From Coriaria nepalensis (Eukaryota > Streptophyta > Magnoliopsida > Cucurbitales > Coriariaceae), in NCBI GenBank assembly GCA_027186245.1, contig CP114484.1, positions 12,501 through 76,500 of the forward strand: DNA of 64,000 nt. Reading direction: 5' to 3'. Position 1 is the stretch's first letter, and each line of letters opens with the position of its first letter. Shown here in pieces: positions 1 to 12,954 of this stretch. A model generated the notes under the pieces. The model did no database searches, had not been told where the DNA came from, and was given only the letters and a program-made list of their open reading frames with translations. The position numbers were made by a program, and so were the translations under genes.

Positions 1-902
1 GTAGTCAACATCTCCTTTAATGGTGCAATCCTAGCATTTTTTGCGACTTCTTTGAGGAGTTGTTTTAGAAGTACGATGATCACCTACTTTATCTAAATAT
101 CAAGCCAGTAGAGAAGAAGATAAGAAAAATTCCCAAAGGAGGCTTCAGAATTTAGAATGCGGAGGCCGAAAGGACTGATACAACACAACTACGCATAACT
201 GTTCAAAATATGTTCCAGTTAAATATTAAGTGATTTATAAATAAAAATATTTTTTTAAAAAGATAAGTACTAAACCGTTTTTTTGGTAAATGTACAAAAC
301 TGCTTAGTTTATAAAAATAAGCATTTGTAAGTACTTATATAAGCACTCGCAAATGGCATCTAGTCTGCTTGTACATGGAAACAAAATTTAAATAAGGCCA
401 GTATTGTATGCATGCATCTACTCATATATGCACCACCATGCATCAAGTAGGCCGATGAAGGAAGCCCCTGGTGCAGCTATTAATTAATTTAACTTTAATG
501 AAAAGTTTTCACAAATATTGTTCAACCAATAACAGTATCCCACCACAACATATCTCGTGACACTAGTGCTGATCATCGCCTCCCAACCCTACTCCTTGCA
601 GGTCGCCTCTCCTCTCACTTCACGCTCTCTCTCTAGTGATCGGTTGTCCATCCATTTTTTAGCAGGCCATATCTACTGGCCACATCCAATATGTTTAAAC
701 AAACAGAACGAGGTTAAGGTAGGTAGATTTCCAACTTGAACTGCAAACACAGACAGACCAAGACAGCAGGCAACTGAGAAATCAAAAAACAAGCTCTTAG
801 CAGCTTTTGCTTTCTTCCTCACACGCAGATATCTATATACATAGTACATACCTTCAGCTACATTACAGCAAGGTTGAAGAAGCCCACATATTGCATCTAC
901 TT
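1..902. other. 3' flank of the KAS II gene; no supported gene
   Basis: This stretch lies downstream of the KAS II stop codon. It should include the 3' UTR of that minus-strand gene, but I cannot place the polyadenylation site. The ORF at 557-739 has no recognisable domain or codon pattern. The first ~98 bases are open on the minus strand and could be the edge of another exon, but there is too little to judge. Confidence 0.4.
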
Positions 903-3900
903 CTACTTATATGGGGCAAATACGATTGATGAGTTGTGACCCCCAAATCCAAAGGAGTTGGACAATGCTGCCTTAATGTCAAGTCTCTCTTTCTTTGGGC
1001 CCACTAGCACATTTACATCCTGCATCATCCCATCAGCATGCAAGATTCTTTTAGATGAGAAGGTTAGCACATAATTGTTCTATATCATTTAACCAATAAA
1101 ACGTGTCATGTAACTTCGTGTGTTAGCTATGCTCCTGAACAGGTAGCAGTTTACATACCACACCTTCATCTGGATTTTCTAAATTGATATTTGGATGAAC
1201 CCACCCTGTCCGTATCGCCTGTATCATCATGAAACGAGATGCCATCTAATCAACTAAATCAGGATTTGGGGGTTCTTTAGTTTAAAATCCTAGTGCTTAA
1301 ACCCATAGAAATTACCTGCACTGTTGCAACAGCTTCCACAGCACCAGCTGCTCCTAGTAGGTGACCAATCATTGATTTTGTGGAGTTCAATTTTAACTGG
1401 AAAAAGCAAAAATAAAAACAATGTGACAATATAGCAATATAAGATGGTAACTCTTCAATTTCTCTTTACCTCAGGGTTCTTTCCAAAACATTGCATAAGT
1501 GCTTGATACTCTTTAAGGTCACCAGCTGGAGTGGATGTGGCGTGTGCATTAATGTAATTGACATCTTCCTTAGAGACCCCAGCCTTCGCTAGTGCCTTTT
1601 CTATGCACAAAATTACACCGGCCCCTGTTTTGGATGGGATAAGAAACATGGTATGCATTAACCTGACAAATTCCCACAAAGAGTACAATCCAAAATAAAT
1701 AAGAAAATCCATTCAAGCAGGGCCACAAAGGAATACTGATTCCATGTTACTTAGAGATAAAACCATAAATCTGATTGAATTCCTCTCTGAAAATCTATAA
1801 CTACTTCATCAGCCGATAGCTATAACAATTATGAGACACTGAATCAAACGTTCCTTGTGGCCAACCGAGTTTACCATGCGTGCCTGGTGATTCCTCAACG
1901 ATCTTATTCCATCCAAGTATAGGTTATGTGCAAGTGTTGTATATATATATTGAGCATTTGTTAATCTTTTGAATTCTTTCAAGAAAGGGACCACATATTA
2001 TAACAGCACTCATATCAGTAAGTATGAACATGAATATTCTAGCAGAAGAAGCCAGAGCTTTAGTAATTTCTACATATAAAGCAATCACTTCATATAGAAT
2101 AGAAAACTGTGCATAGCAAGTGCCATGTCAATATTCTTGATTATCTCTTCACCTTTACTGGGGATATCTACTGCATGTCGCAACAAACATGTGCAAATAT
2201 TGAGGGAAAAAACATAAACTTGTTTAGAAAAATCCATGTAATAAAAGCAACTAGAACTTCAGCAATGGGATGATAATGCAACTCTACCTTGAAAATATAC
2301 TACCACTACCAGTTATGGGAAAGATAGCGTCAAATGGTGTGGAGAAACTTGCATATGCCTCGTGAAGATTAACATAAGAAAACAAATAAAGCCTAGAGCT
2401 GTTACCATTTGGATGCTATCTTTGATGCAATTCAATACCAAAGAATTAAAGGTGAAATACAACTTAGTACCAAAACAGAAACAAAAGTATAATTTACAAC
2501 CGGAAACTTTTGAAAATCGGATTAACATCCAAAAGTTTTCAAAAGTATAAGTTACACCCAATTTTATCACTTCCTTCAATTGTATACTAAGGTTCTGAGA
2601 ATTACCATCAGGCCGAGGTTCGGTCACATGATATGCATCACAAGTTAAGCTTCCACCAAGGAATTCTGCATAGATCTGTGCACCTCTTTTCTGCAAATTT
2701 AGGAATCAACTTAGAGGGAAAGACATTGCTAATGAGAAACAGCATCGCATGTGATAGAGAAATTAAAATTAGAAATACTAGACATTGTGGCAGGTTGATA
2801 GTTTCCCCAAAAAGGCGGAGAAAAGATGTGTTTAAAAGATGAGCAGGACTGAAATATCTCCTTCTAAAAGAATGTAAGAACATGGGCCGAATATTTGATT
2901 GACCATGCAGCCTTTACTGACAAAGAGATAGGATGTGTCTAGAGCAGTTAGATTAAGCATACCTTAGCATGCTCTAACTCTTCTAGAAGCAAAACCCCAG
3001 CTCCTTCTCCCATTACAAATCCATCGCGATTCTGCTCGTAAACAAAGATAACATCTCATATGAGCACACATAATGCACCAACAGTTACATATCTGAATGA
3101 AGATCTCTAAAAATACAACCTCGATCATAAAGAGAGAAGAAGAAACAACTTTGTAAGATCATGAATGTTCTAATATCTTAGTAGGGTCGTGAGAGTAGCA
3201 TATAACAATCCATTAAACCTGAGTATCATGTTTTATTAGTTCCCAGTAAATAATTTCAATTCCGACCTACCCATCTCAAAATATTAGGTCAAGAACAACT
3301 CAAAGGCAGACTACTGGAAATGTTTTATAGCAATAAAAAGAGTTATATTACTGGTATTTTAGTCTGTTTATTCATGGGCTCGAAGTGGACTTAGATTAGA
3401 TCTACCACGTAGAATGAAAAGATAGAAGTAAGATTATGGATGACATTACAATGTCCCAAGGGCGTGAGGCTTTGGTAGGATCGCTGTTCCTCTGAGAAAG
3501 AGCTCTGCAAGCAACAAAACCTCCCAAGCCTGCACAAAATTTGTAAAATTGCATGTCACAACTGTATTTAAAAAGAAAGGTGAAGAAGATAAATATAACA
3601 TCTGGAAGAGGAATTAAGAGATACCAATAGGTATAATCACAGCATCAGAGCCGCCACAGAGCATTACCTCCTGCATATAGTGTTCAAGAATATTAAACTC
3701 AGCCGAACCAAGTCTACCCCAACCTAGTTGTATTGCAAAGAATATAGCCATAAAAATAGAAAACACTTGAGCATTAACATCATATGCTTTCTTTCCTGCA
3801 TTCAGACTTAACCACTTAGATGTTTGACAGAGATACACGACACATGCTAGACAGCAATATAACATGGAGGTTGGAGAATAACATATTTTACTTTTATCAA

Positions 3901-6143
3901 TTTAAGGGGTGAGGGATAATGCCCTGCGCAATTCAATCGCTGAACATGGAACTAAAGTAAAAAAGCACTTACAGCTTCACCCCTAATGATGTGATTTGCT
4001 GCATTCAATATACAGAAGTTGCTAGTAGCACAAGCAGTAGAAATGGAATAGTTTGGGCCCATCCATCCCTGCATTAAATGAAAAGATTGAAATGTAAAAA
4101 GTCAACAAGTCTAAAGCCAGTCATCAAGATCTATGGGAATATTGCAGCACTGGTATGTACACTAACCAGATCCATCGCAAGCATGGCAGAGCCCATATTT
4201 GTAGTTGCAAATGGCACGCAGAAAGGATTCATCTTCTTATATGAAATCCTTAAAGCTTCTATAGCATCATTAAAAACCTGATCAACAAATGAAAACCCAA
4301 ACACAATAACCAAAAAAAGTTAACAAAACATAAAAGTGAAACTGTGTACGTAGTTTTGATGCTGGTGCACAGCACACACAAATCACTTAGCCTTTAGATA
4401 TTATTATGGAGCAATATAGTGTCAATATACCTTCATTCCTCCCATTCCTGAACCAATCAATACTCCACATCTTTCTTTATCCAACTCATTCAATACATCT
4501 TCTGTAATTCCACCATCTGCGAGGGCTTTCTTGCCAGCAGTAAGCAGGTAAAGCATGAACTTATCCATCCTCTTGGAAAGTTTTGGTGCAACCCATCCAT
4601 CCGTTGAGAAAGTTTTGATTTCCCCAGCGATTCTCTAGAGCAAATGAAAATTAGGCCCAAAATATAAGATCTATATGAACAATGACAATATTAAATGCGA
4701 CTATGGAAAAAGAGCACAACATAATTACCGTGGGAAATTGTGCACAATCAAAGGCTTCTATTTCACTTATGCCACTGACACCCTCAAGCAGATTATCATA
4801 GAAGGTATCCGGATCATGCCCAAGTGGAGTAACCACACCCATTCCTGTAACAACAACTCGCCTTTGCTTTGTAAGTGGTTTCTTCTTTGTCGTGACTTCT
4901 TCAGCTGGTTGCACAGCTATAGCCATGGTCTGACCTAAATTTTCAATGATAATGATCATATGTAAGGGTTTATGTCCATGGTCCTCACACGTAATGCGTT
5001 TGGAATTTTCTTCCACAAAAGTTTCGATGACATGTAAGCTACATGGTAATTTCAAAATTTTACATGGAAATTTGTCAGAAACCAAATAATAGGACTTAAA
5101 ACAATATGATAATAAAGATTTGAAGGTGGAGTTAGAATGGTCGAAAGTTGATGCAAAGTATAGGAAATTTGGGAAATGGAATTGCAGAACAACAGCAGCA
5201 TTGACGCCATTGAACCTCGATAGTTGGAATATACTTGATGAGAAAAGTGATTATTGATGAAGATATTTGTTGCAATGACCACATCATCATGGGATTTGAA
5301 GAATCAACCACAATGTTATGATATCATACTCTGCAAGGCTAGAACTTGTCTTTCAAACCCATGTAGGGGAGAAGAATAGGATCTGCAGAAAAGTTAGATG
5401 ACAATACTAATAACTAAAAAACTAGTCGAGGGTCAGGTCGGTAGAAAATGAAGGCTCACTACGTATGATGTACAACATAGAGAATATAACGTATGATGTA
5501 CAACTTGAAGGTTCACTACGTATGTACGAAATGATCAACTTGTAAGATGAGAGGGAAAAATAAAATGAAAATATTGAACTCTGTTCATGCAAGCTATATT
5601 CAAAATGGAGTGGTTAAAGCACCAACAAGAATTTTTTGCAAGAGTTTAAAATTAGCAGATGACTGAAAAAAAAAATAACAAAAAAACAAAAAAATAAATA
5701 AAAAATAAAAAAAGAGAGAAAAGAGAAAAACAGCTACCAGAACGGAGAGCTCGATGGATCCGCCTCTGCCTCCGATTGACAGGAAGAGGCTTGGATCCAA
5801 AGAGAAAGGAGAAACCATTGTCGGCGAAGAAGCCCTGAGAAGAAATCCCGTTGGAGCTGCAGTAGTGGTCACAGGGCTCGAAAGAAAAGCAGGAGTACAT
5901 GAGGCCCTGAATGCTGGATCCGCAAAATGAGGAAAACAATCGCTTGTTAAATGGGGAGGTCATAGACAAAGTGCTGCTGCTGCTGCATTGGGATAGGACC
6001 TTCCTTGTGCGAGCCCATTTGGCCAATCTCTTTGAGGAGCGGAGCATGGATGAATTGGAGTAGTGGTCTTTGTCGCAGCTGACGGACATGCAGGCGGCTA
6101 GGAGCCACGTGCAGAGCGGAGATGCAACAGAGGACGCGGCCAT
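903..6143 (-). CDS. KAS2: 3-oxoacyl-[acyl-carrier-protein] synthase II, chloroplastic (KAS II)
   Basis: Plastid condensing enzyme that elongates palmitoyl-ACP to the C18 stage in type II fatty-acid synthesis. Thirteen exons with GT/AG borders (6143-5738, 4934-4729, 4634-4431, 4277-4167, 4068-3973, 3670-3625, 3529-3450, 3031-2963, 2690-2606, 1624-1470, 1396-1316, 1218-1159, 1019-903) join in phase to 571 residues, close to the roughly 540 of known plant KAS II. Residues 1-~138 are Ser/Arg-rich with few acids, as in a transit peptide. The thiolase-fold core starts at about residue 160 ([15 protein letters not shown]). The catalytic Cys is in STACATSN (~C322), with His in [11 protein letters not shown] (~H462), and Lys493 and His498 in STKSMIGH. 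The stop follows GGHNSS..FAPYK. The core resembles Arabidopsis FAB1/KAS2 rather than KAS I. One oddity: the exon 7/8 join gives WDINRD where the family usually has WDSNRD. The gene looks intact. Confidence 0.95.
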
Positions 6144-8256
6144 GGAAGCTGAAGCAGATACTGAAATCAGAAACCCAGATGGAAAGTAGATATTTGATTA
6201 GGGGAATAAGGGGAGGAGGAGAGAAGGAGACGGTAATCTATCTAAGCGGTGAGCAGATTGAAGAAATGAAAAGTGCTGAGAGAGAGAAAGAGATGGTGGG
6301 GATGGTGAAGAAGAAGAAGAAGAAGGAGAAGGGGCAGTGGAGGTGGAACAGAGGGTGGTGAGTAAAGGAGGTTGCATTCAATCTCCCGGACTGGGAAGGA
6401 GAGAGAGAGTTTGAGTGTTTATGGTGAGGAGAGGAGAGGAGAGGACGCCAAGTTTTGAGCAATCTGGAGTCGTCCTCTGATGAGGTTGCCAAGTGCGTCC
6501 TCTCTTCCTTGTCTCACTCTTCCTGTTTTCACTTTTCATTGTTCTGTTTTTTTTTTTTTCTTTTTCATTAAACGAGAGCCAGAAAGCAAAAAATTGGGTA
6601 TATATCAGGTATAAGTAATAATAACAATGAATTGGTGCGTTAACCATCTTATATAAAATTTAGATAACTTAAAAAGTTTTCGTATCACTTATTTAATTAA
6701 TAAGTTAAAAAATAATAGAATAAGTAAATATCACTTCATTTTAAATTTTTAAAATTTTATCTGAGGGTGATATATATATATAGAGATATCTGTGACTATC
6801 AAATCCTATAATATTGGGAAAAAAAATAAGAGTCGCAGGAATGCAAAGAGATATGTAAAGAGTAATTCAAACTAGTGTATACTGATTGAACTTGACATGT
6901 ATTGATATGATGTCGTTCCAAGCAAGTACGCAACGAATAGTAGTGCATCTATTATCAATTGTCATCTCTCTTTAATAATATATATATAGAGAGGGAGACA
7001 GTGGGCGGAGGCGGAGGCGGAGGTCAGTAAGTAGATGAAGATATGGTTGAGCTTGGATTTTTGCAAAAATAATGGAAGATAGAAAGGAAGTCAAAATTGG
7101 TAAGCAAACTCTCATCACCTTAACCAACTTTTCCAACACTAATCCGCACCAAACAGCACTGCAACAGCAACCGCAAGCCCCACCCCCACGCCCAACATTT
7201 ATTATTATTATATATATAATTCTTCACTATTATTATTATTACATATGCTTGAAATGAGGTGGACACACAGCTACCATTCATTTTGGATGTGCTTACTTAT
7301 AAGAGCTGAGATAAAGAGATATTCTCAAAGAGGACATGATGGTCTATACCCACGCCATCAACTGAACAATCTATCTATTCTATCTATTCTATCTATCCAT
7401 CCATCTATAGTCTTCGCCCATGCACAGGAAATTAGTATTTGCTACGTCTATTCACCAATCTTCTTCTTTACCCATGCACAGGAAATTCTTCATGTGGCTT
7501 CTATTTGGCCTTGCCAGATATTACTTTTATGTACATACAAAAACGTTTATTGAATGATTTAGGGACATTTCTTAACCAAATCCGACAGTATGCCACATTT
7601 CTTACAAATATTGTCAATGCCAGAAGCATGCCAAACCTTTAACATAGCTCGCGCGTCTGTGTGAAACAGCGAGAATGAGTATCTTATATATCGTCCCACC
7701 CACGCCTACAAAAGACAAACTAAAAAAGTTCATGAATCCCATTTTAACTGGTAGTAGCAGCCAGCAGAACTGACCATCCCTCCTTCACAGAACTCACACA
7801 CCAATTTTTGTAAGGGTGGAATGCTTAAGCAGATCCATTATACTGCCGTTTCAATTTAGCTGTGAAGGAAATGCGGTCTGATATTTCAGATTTCCCTTCA
7901 ATCTTGCATCGCATGTCTGCCATAAGACGCAACTCAAGTAAAGCACAACCCACAGCAATTTGGACCAACTTCATATTAATAATAACTTCCCTCTCCTTCT
8001 CAAGGCCTTAACTATTTATTATATAAGCTAATACAATTCCACTTGACTAATATATAATAAAGCTGTTGATCTAAATCTGAAAAATAAAGATTTAAAAATA
8101 ATAAATAATAAATAATAAATAAAAATAAAAGTATATCTGAATTAGCTTGTTAAGATGGTCACAGAGATACATGTTCGATGTAGATGATGAGATTATCGTA
8201 AGCATATGCTGCAAGAAAGCAATTAAGCCTTTTTTTTTTTCCATAACATGCTAACC
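6144..8256. other. Intergenic region: KAS II leader/promoter and simple repeats
   Basis: No gene seen. The first ~350 bases are CT-rich on the KAS II sense strand and likely hold its 5' UTR and core promoter. Low-complexity pieces include a GGCGGA run near 7005-7023, ATT/TAT-rich sequence at 7198-7243, a TCTAT-type tandem run at 7372-7408, two copies of a 17-bp motif (cccatgcacaggaaatt) near 7417 and 7469, and AATAAATAATAA runs at 8095-8125. The ORFs at 7072-7642 run through these repeats and look like chance. Confidence 0.5.
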
Positions 8257-10196
8257 TCAATCTTTTGATTCTGACGCTTGAGACTGCTGCTCCTCGATCA
8301 AAGTTTGAACTCTCTATGGAACACCAAACAATATTATTAGAAAAGAGGGGGTAGTAGCAAGGAGAGAGATATAAAAACCACAACTTCCTCGTAGTATAAT
8401 CTGCTGTTGGCTTTCTACCTTTACAGAACTTCCAACCTCCTCCAGTTTTTGTAGTAGCATTAGCTCCCCTGAATGAGGATAAGGATCAAACTGAGACTTT
8501 GATGGACATACCTGCAGTTGACAGAGTAATATAAGGCATTTAAGAAACCCATATCATTTCATTGTTTAAGAACATGATCAAGATGGGATCAAATATGTTT
8601 GCTAGTTAACCACTCAATTGGCAGCCTAAGTTTATAATTGCTTCATTATACATACGCATAAAATGATAGGAGAAACTTAAGCTTCAATATGTCACTGAGA
8701 AAGTAAAAAAAACAAAAACATTTGAGATTAATTGTTTGATGCTTAATTCTTGACAGAAAGCACATCATAAAAGGCCAACCCGTAAACTTGGAACATCTTC
8801 TATTGCGGAAGCTTGTCTGGAGTAAATTTCACTTTTCATACTTGAAAGGCGCATTAGAACAGCCTGAAAAAAGGGGAAATTGGAGAAGGCGTAATGAAGT
8901 AATCATTTCCTCCACACTAAAGTCAACATGACCATTTGTCACTAAGAAATACCTTCCTAAATGCTCTTGGGTTTGCAATTCCTTGGATTTGAACATCGTC
9001 GCTTGGAGGCCTTCTCACACCAGCATTCTCAATTCTAAGAGAGTAGACTCCAAAGAAGGACTGCAAATACCCTGCAACCACAATCAGGATACTTAAACAT
9101 TGGTAGAATACAAATCACTGCAAATAACATAATTGAAACTAAAACTCAATTGCACAAAAGCATAATACGTCCAAATGATTATATCATCATAAAAAAAAAT
9201 CTCTTTTAATGGAAATTTATAAGATAAAAATTTCATAGGATATAATAACTATGGATGTAGGGGACATTTATTGTAATTATTATTATTTTCTTTTGGTGAA
9301 TTGTGGGGGGGATTCAGAATCTGCTCTAGACAAAGATTCCCATCTGCTCAGTTGAAGACCATCATATGAGATACAGAAGGTAATCGCAGTACAGGTACAA
9401 AAAAGTCTTAAGTCAACCCAATCAAATGCCTAAACTGAGACTACTTCTAGCATAACTTACTCTTTCTATGATCATATTCTTCTCATGTATCCTACCGTAA
9501 CAACCAGCAGAATATTACATATCAACTGGTAAGGTAAGTAGACTGACTTCTAATCAAATATTTGAGAAGAAATATACCAATGTTTTACCTTGCTCAATAA
9601 CAATGTCCGCAACAGAAGGCAACAGAACATGCTTCTCTTTCTTCAATACCCCAAAACATGGAAATGGGACAGGCCTTGTAACCTGCACTAAACAAAAAGA
9701 ATTATACAAAAAGCTACCTAGGCGATGCATAGGAAAATAAATTTATTCGGGTCTGATAGCTTTAATAAAGCATCATTAATCGTTTTTGGGAAGACACTGC
9801 TAGAGTTAAACAAACAGCACCCAGAGAAAGTGAGGAATGAAGCTCAAAAGTTCCAATAGAGATTCAAATGGAACTGGGTTGGTGAATTACTTTGTAGATG
9901 ATGGCATTGGGAGTGAGATAGAGTTTTCTAGACCGAATATCTTTGCGAAGAATATATCTTCTCACAGGTACATAAAGCAGCATAAACAAACCAATTCCCC
10001 ATGCTAATATCAAAAGCAATGAGTAAAGAACCCATTGAGCCGTATGATACTTAATGAAACTGTCTTCCATCTCTTGGAACGTAGCCGTATACAAAACGGT
10101 CTCATCTTCTCTACCAGCATCATCATAAGAATCAGTCTCTGACAGAAAACATCTCTCCAAGTCATCAATTTCCACGACCTCCTTGCCAGAAGCCAT
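8257..10196 (-). CDS. Plant membrane protein with PH-like domain (DUF7642-type, function unknown)
   Basis: Six exons (10196-9891, 9682-9589, 9071-8953, 8863-8780, 8511-8419, 8313-8257) join in phase to 250 residues. The acidic N-terminus (EIDDLERCFLSETDS) is followed by a strong hydrophobic segment at about residues 53-82 (WVLYSLLLILAWGIGLFMLLYVP). After it comes a beta-rich PH-like segment (RSRKLYLTPNAIIYKVTRPVP, then GVLKKEKHVLLPSVADIV, then FGVYSLRIENAGVRRPPSDD). The C-terminus is Gln/Glu-rich and may be coiled. I recognise this as a conserved plant family resembling bacterial PH-domain membrane proteins, which I believe is catalogued as DUF7642. No biochemical role can be assigned. Every splice site is GT/AG and no disruption is seen, so the gene looks functional. 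Confidence 0.85.
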
Positions 10197-10501
10197 CTAA
10201 ATTATCACACAGATACAAAAAGATAAGTGAGAATTGCTTCTCAAGCTTCATCCCAACTAATCTCGCTACACTACACTAAGGAGAAGTTAGATCCACCTAA
10301 ACTTGAACTGTGAGAAATATTGCCAATTTCAGTTTCAAACTTGACTTATTGCATAGGATTTACACGAAAGGCTTCAAACATACGTAAGCTGGAAAATTGA
10401 CCATGTACCAGTCTCTATTCTGATCTCTCCCCGAATTTCAGAGAAGAAAACCCTAAGCAGGCCAGAGAAGAAAAGGGAAGTAGAGAGAAGAAGGAGATTA
10501 C
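10197..10501 (-). other. Probable 5' UTR intron of the PH-like membrane protein gene
   Basis: On the minus strand a donor (GAAG|GTAATC) lies at 10502/10501, and an acceptor ends at 10197 so that AG abuts the ATG codon directly. The segment between is T-rich, as plant introns are. Inferred from splice motifs only; without it the leader would run straight into the ATG. Confidence 0.5.
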
Positions 10502-10996
10502 CTTCGCTATACTTGCTTCCGGAGTAAAAACTCGGAGAGAGAGGAATGAGGAGCAATGGCCCAAATGGGAGAGAATAAGAAACCAACAGTCAAGTCAACA
10601 GGAAGGAGGGGGAGAAAACCGGTCAACCATTCGAGACGATGACCGAGAGAAGATGGATAAAAGAGTCGACCCGTACCCGTTTGTTTACCCGCTAAAATAC
10701 ATCAGACAGAAAAGGGGGCCAAAAGTACCTAGCACTTATTACTTATATATTTGTGAAAGGGTACCGTTTCCTTGAAAGGGCAAGATTGAGATTTAAACAA
10801 ACCCTCACGTGCCGTCGAGTCATCTTCTTCTTCACCAGTTGTCGCAGAAACCAAACTGGCAGAAAAGAGCGAGCAGCGAGAAATCCATTGAGCAACGCAT
10901 GAAGATGAAAGGAAACGGAAGAGGTATATATGTATATAATTTCTCTGCTTCTGTTTATTCTTTATCGGATGCTTTAACAATATATCTATATAGACT

Positions 10997-12416
10997 TGTT
11001 AATGCGGCCATGGCTCTGGCAAAACACTTGTGTATTTGGCTCCAATCATCCATCATCTCCACAAGTATGAACCTCGAATTCAGAGGTCTCATGGAAACTT
11101 TGGTACGTACTCCTCTATAATCCCCTACCTTGCATTTGCCTTAGTTTTTTTTTTTTTACACTCTTTTGCTTTTCAACTAAAAAACTTCAGTTTTTTGGGC
11201 CTAGCGTTGGTTCTTCTTCCAACGCAGGAGCTATGCTTGCAGGTTTATGAAATCCTTGTGAAACTATTGCACCGGTTTCATTGGTTGTCGCTGGCTATAT
11301 AATGGGGGGTGAAAACAGGTCAAAAGAAAAGGCCAGACTCCGCAAAGGTAGGACATTTCATACCATCCTAGTATCATACCTAACCACTGTAGGGATGATA
11401 ATTACTTGACATGTCAAAAATTTTCATTAGGCATATCTATTCTTGTTGCAACTCCCGGGCGACTTTTGGATCATTTAAAGAACACATCATCATTCCTTTA
11501 TACAAATTTGTATTGGATAATATTCAATGAAGCAGATAGGTTTGCTAAACTTCTTCTATTGCCGATGGCAGGGCTATGTTTATGTTGAATTCGGAAACGT
11601 ACAAATGCTTGTTTGTCCACTTATTTTTTATGCTTTCAGCCTTTATTCTTACTCGCCATTGTTCTTCATATCAGAATTTTGGAATTGTTGGCAAAGAAAT
11701 CCAGGAGATCTTGGACCGGTTAGGCTCAAGGAAGAACGAGAGTGCTGACAATGACAATGCAGCCTTAATTTCTGAGTTTCAAAGGCAGAATCTCTAATTT
11801 CAGCAACCTTGAATGAGAAAGTAAAACATCTTGCTAAAATTAGTTTGGAAAATCCGGTTATGATTGGTATCAATGGTAAGAAGGCCCAACAAGTCCCATC
11901 ACATGAACATAGTGGATCCTTGGGATCTGATATGGATGATGAAGCTCAACATCTGGGAGAAATAATGGGGCTCTGCAGTTGAAGATTATAAAATTCCAAC
12001 TCAATTGGATCAGAAATATGCGAAAGGTACATGCTGATGAAATGTTTGTCTTGGGGAACCTCCAGATATAGCAGTCATAGTTCTTGATTTTGAAAGGTAA
12101 CTTGATAACTTCAGTGTCTATACTACTCGTGTATTGAACAAAATCAAATGACTTGAGACAAAGTTCACTGGTGAAAATATTGGTAATTCCTTATAATGGT
12201 GAGTTGTACCGAGAAGTTCCGAAGCCATTTGATTTTGTTCAGCAGCTGATACTGAGGTACCTCCGCATTGTGGAGTACTCCTCTTGCGGATTATAACTAT
12301 CAAGATTTATTTTATACAAAAGTTTTATAAATTTTTTATGCAGTACCGTGTGGTTCACGTCTTCCTGTGCTTCTTTCTGTTCTGAAGTATCTGTTTGAGA
12401 GAGAATCTTTCCAAAA
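10997..12416 (+). pseudogene. Truncated DEAD-box ATP-dependent RNA helicase (RH17-like) pseudogene
   Basis: Remnant of a DEAD-box RNA helicase, closest in memory to plant RH17. In order I see: Walker A as GSGKT with YLAPIIHHL (10997-11100), [22 protein letters not shown] (11205-11300), GGENRSKEKARLRK in a shifted frame (11305-11348), [18 protein letters not shown] (11430-11480), motif II as NEAD instead of DEAD (~11527-11537), GKEIQEILDRLGSRKNE (11690-11745), SATLNEKVKHLAKISLENP (11806-11865), and VPCGSRLPVLLSVLKYLFERE (12345-12405). Several exon-intron borders survive, so it is not a processed copy. Frameshifts fall near 11290 and 11800, the DEAD Asp is lost, and nothing after the start of the second RecA domain (motifs IV-VI) remains. 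It cannot encode a working helicase. Confidence 0.85.
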
Positions 12417-12954
12417 GGTGACAGCACATCTAATTGAGTCATTGTTTAATGTGTTGTGGGGTTTAGTGGAGTTGTCATGTATTTTGCTGAAGAGCAATAG
12501 CTAATGCATTTTTGTTTCTGATGCCTTTTTAGCATAGTTTTTTTTTTTTTTTTGGTGATATGATGCCACTAATCAGATAGAAAATTCACCTTACTAGTTG
12601 CAGAATATCTGACTTTTGTTTGGCTCTACTCTTATTCCATGTTGGTTATGCAGTTTAGGTCTTGAATTCATGCTTCCAAATTAAAATTTTTGCAGTGTGC
12701 ATAAATACCATAGAAATCCAAGTACAACTGGATCTTCTTACTTTCCATGACACAATTCCTCAGTATAATGACAATGTTCTATACATCTTAAATAAATTAC
12801 GCATTTTAGAACACTTTCGGTTCTCAAATTGCACTCATCACAGTATAGATATTTGCTGCTGTACAGTTTCATTCGATTTTGATGATTAATCATTTGAGGA
12901 TAGTATGATTGGTTCTTACTTCTTTTAAATTGTTTGCACAAGAACAAAAGCTGT
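12417..12954. other. AT-rich gap between helicase pseudogene and copia fragment
   Basis: No gene or clear repeat is visible. A T-run sits at 12538-12554. The missing 3' half of the helicase gene is not recognisable here, so it was deleted rather than separated by an insertion. Confidence 0.4.

Noticed and set aside
1..98. Open minus-strand frame at the left edge that could be the end of an exon (LLKQLLKEVAKNARIAPLKE)
   Set aside because: Too short, cut by the window edge, no recognised family and only a weak acceptor; left as unresolved.
557..739. 60-codon plus-strand ORF
   Set aside because: No domain, no splice context, lies in the KAS II 3' flank; expected by chance.
7245..7642. Overlapping plus-strand ORFs of 102 and 67 codons upstream of KAS II
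   Set aside because: They run through tandem TCTAT repeats and show no conserved pattern.
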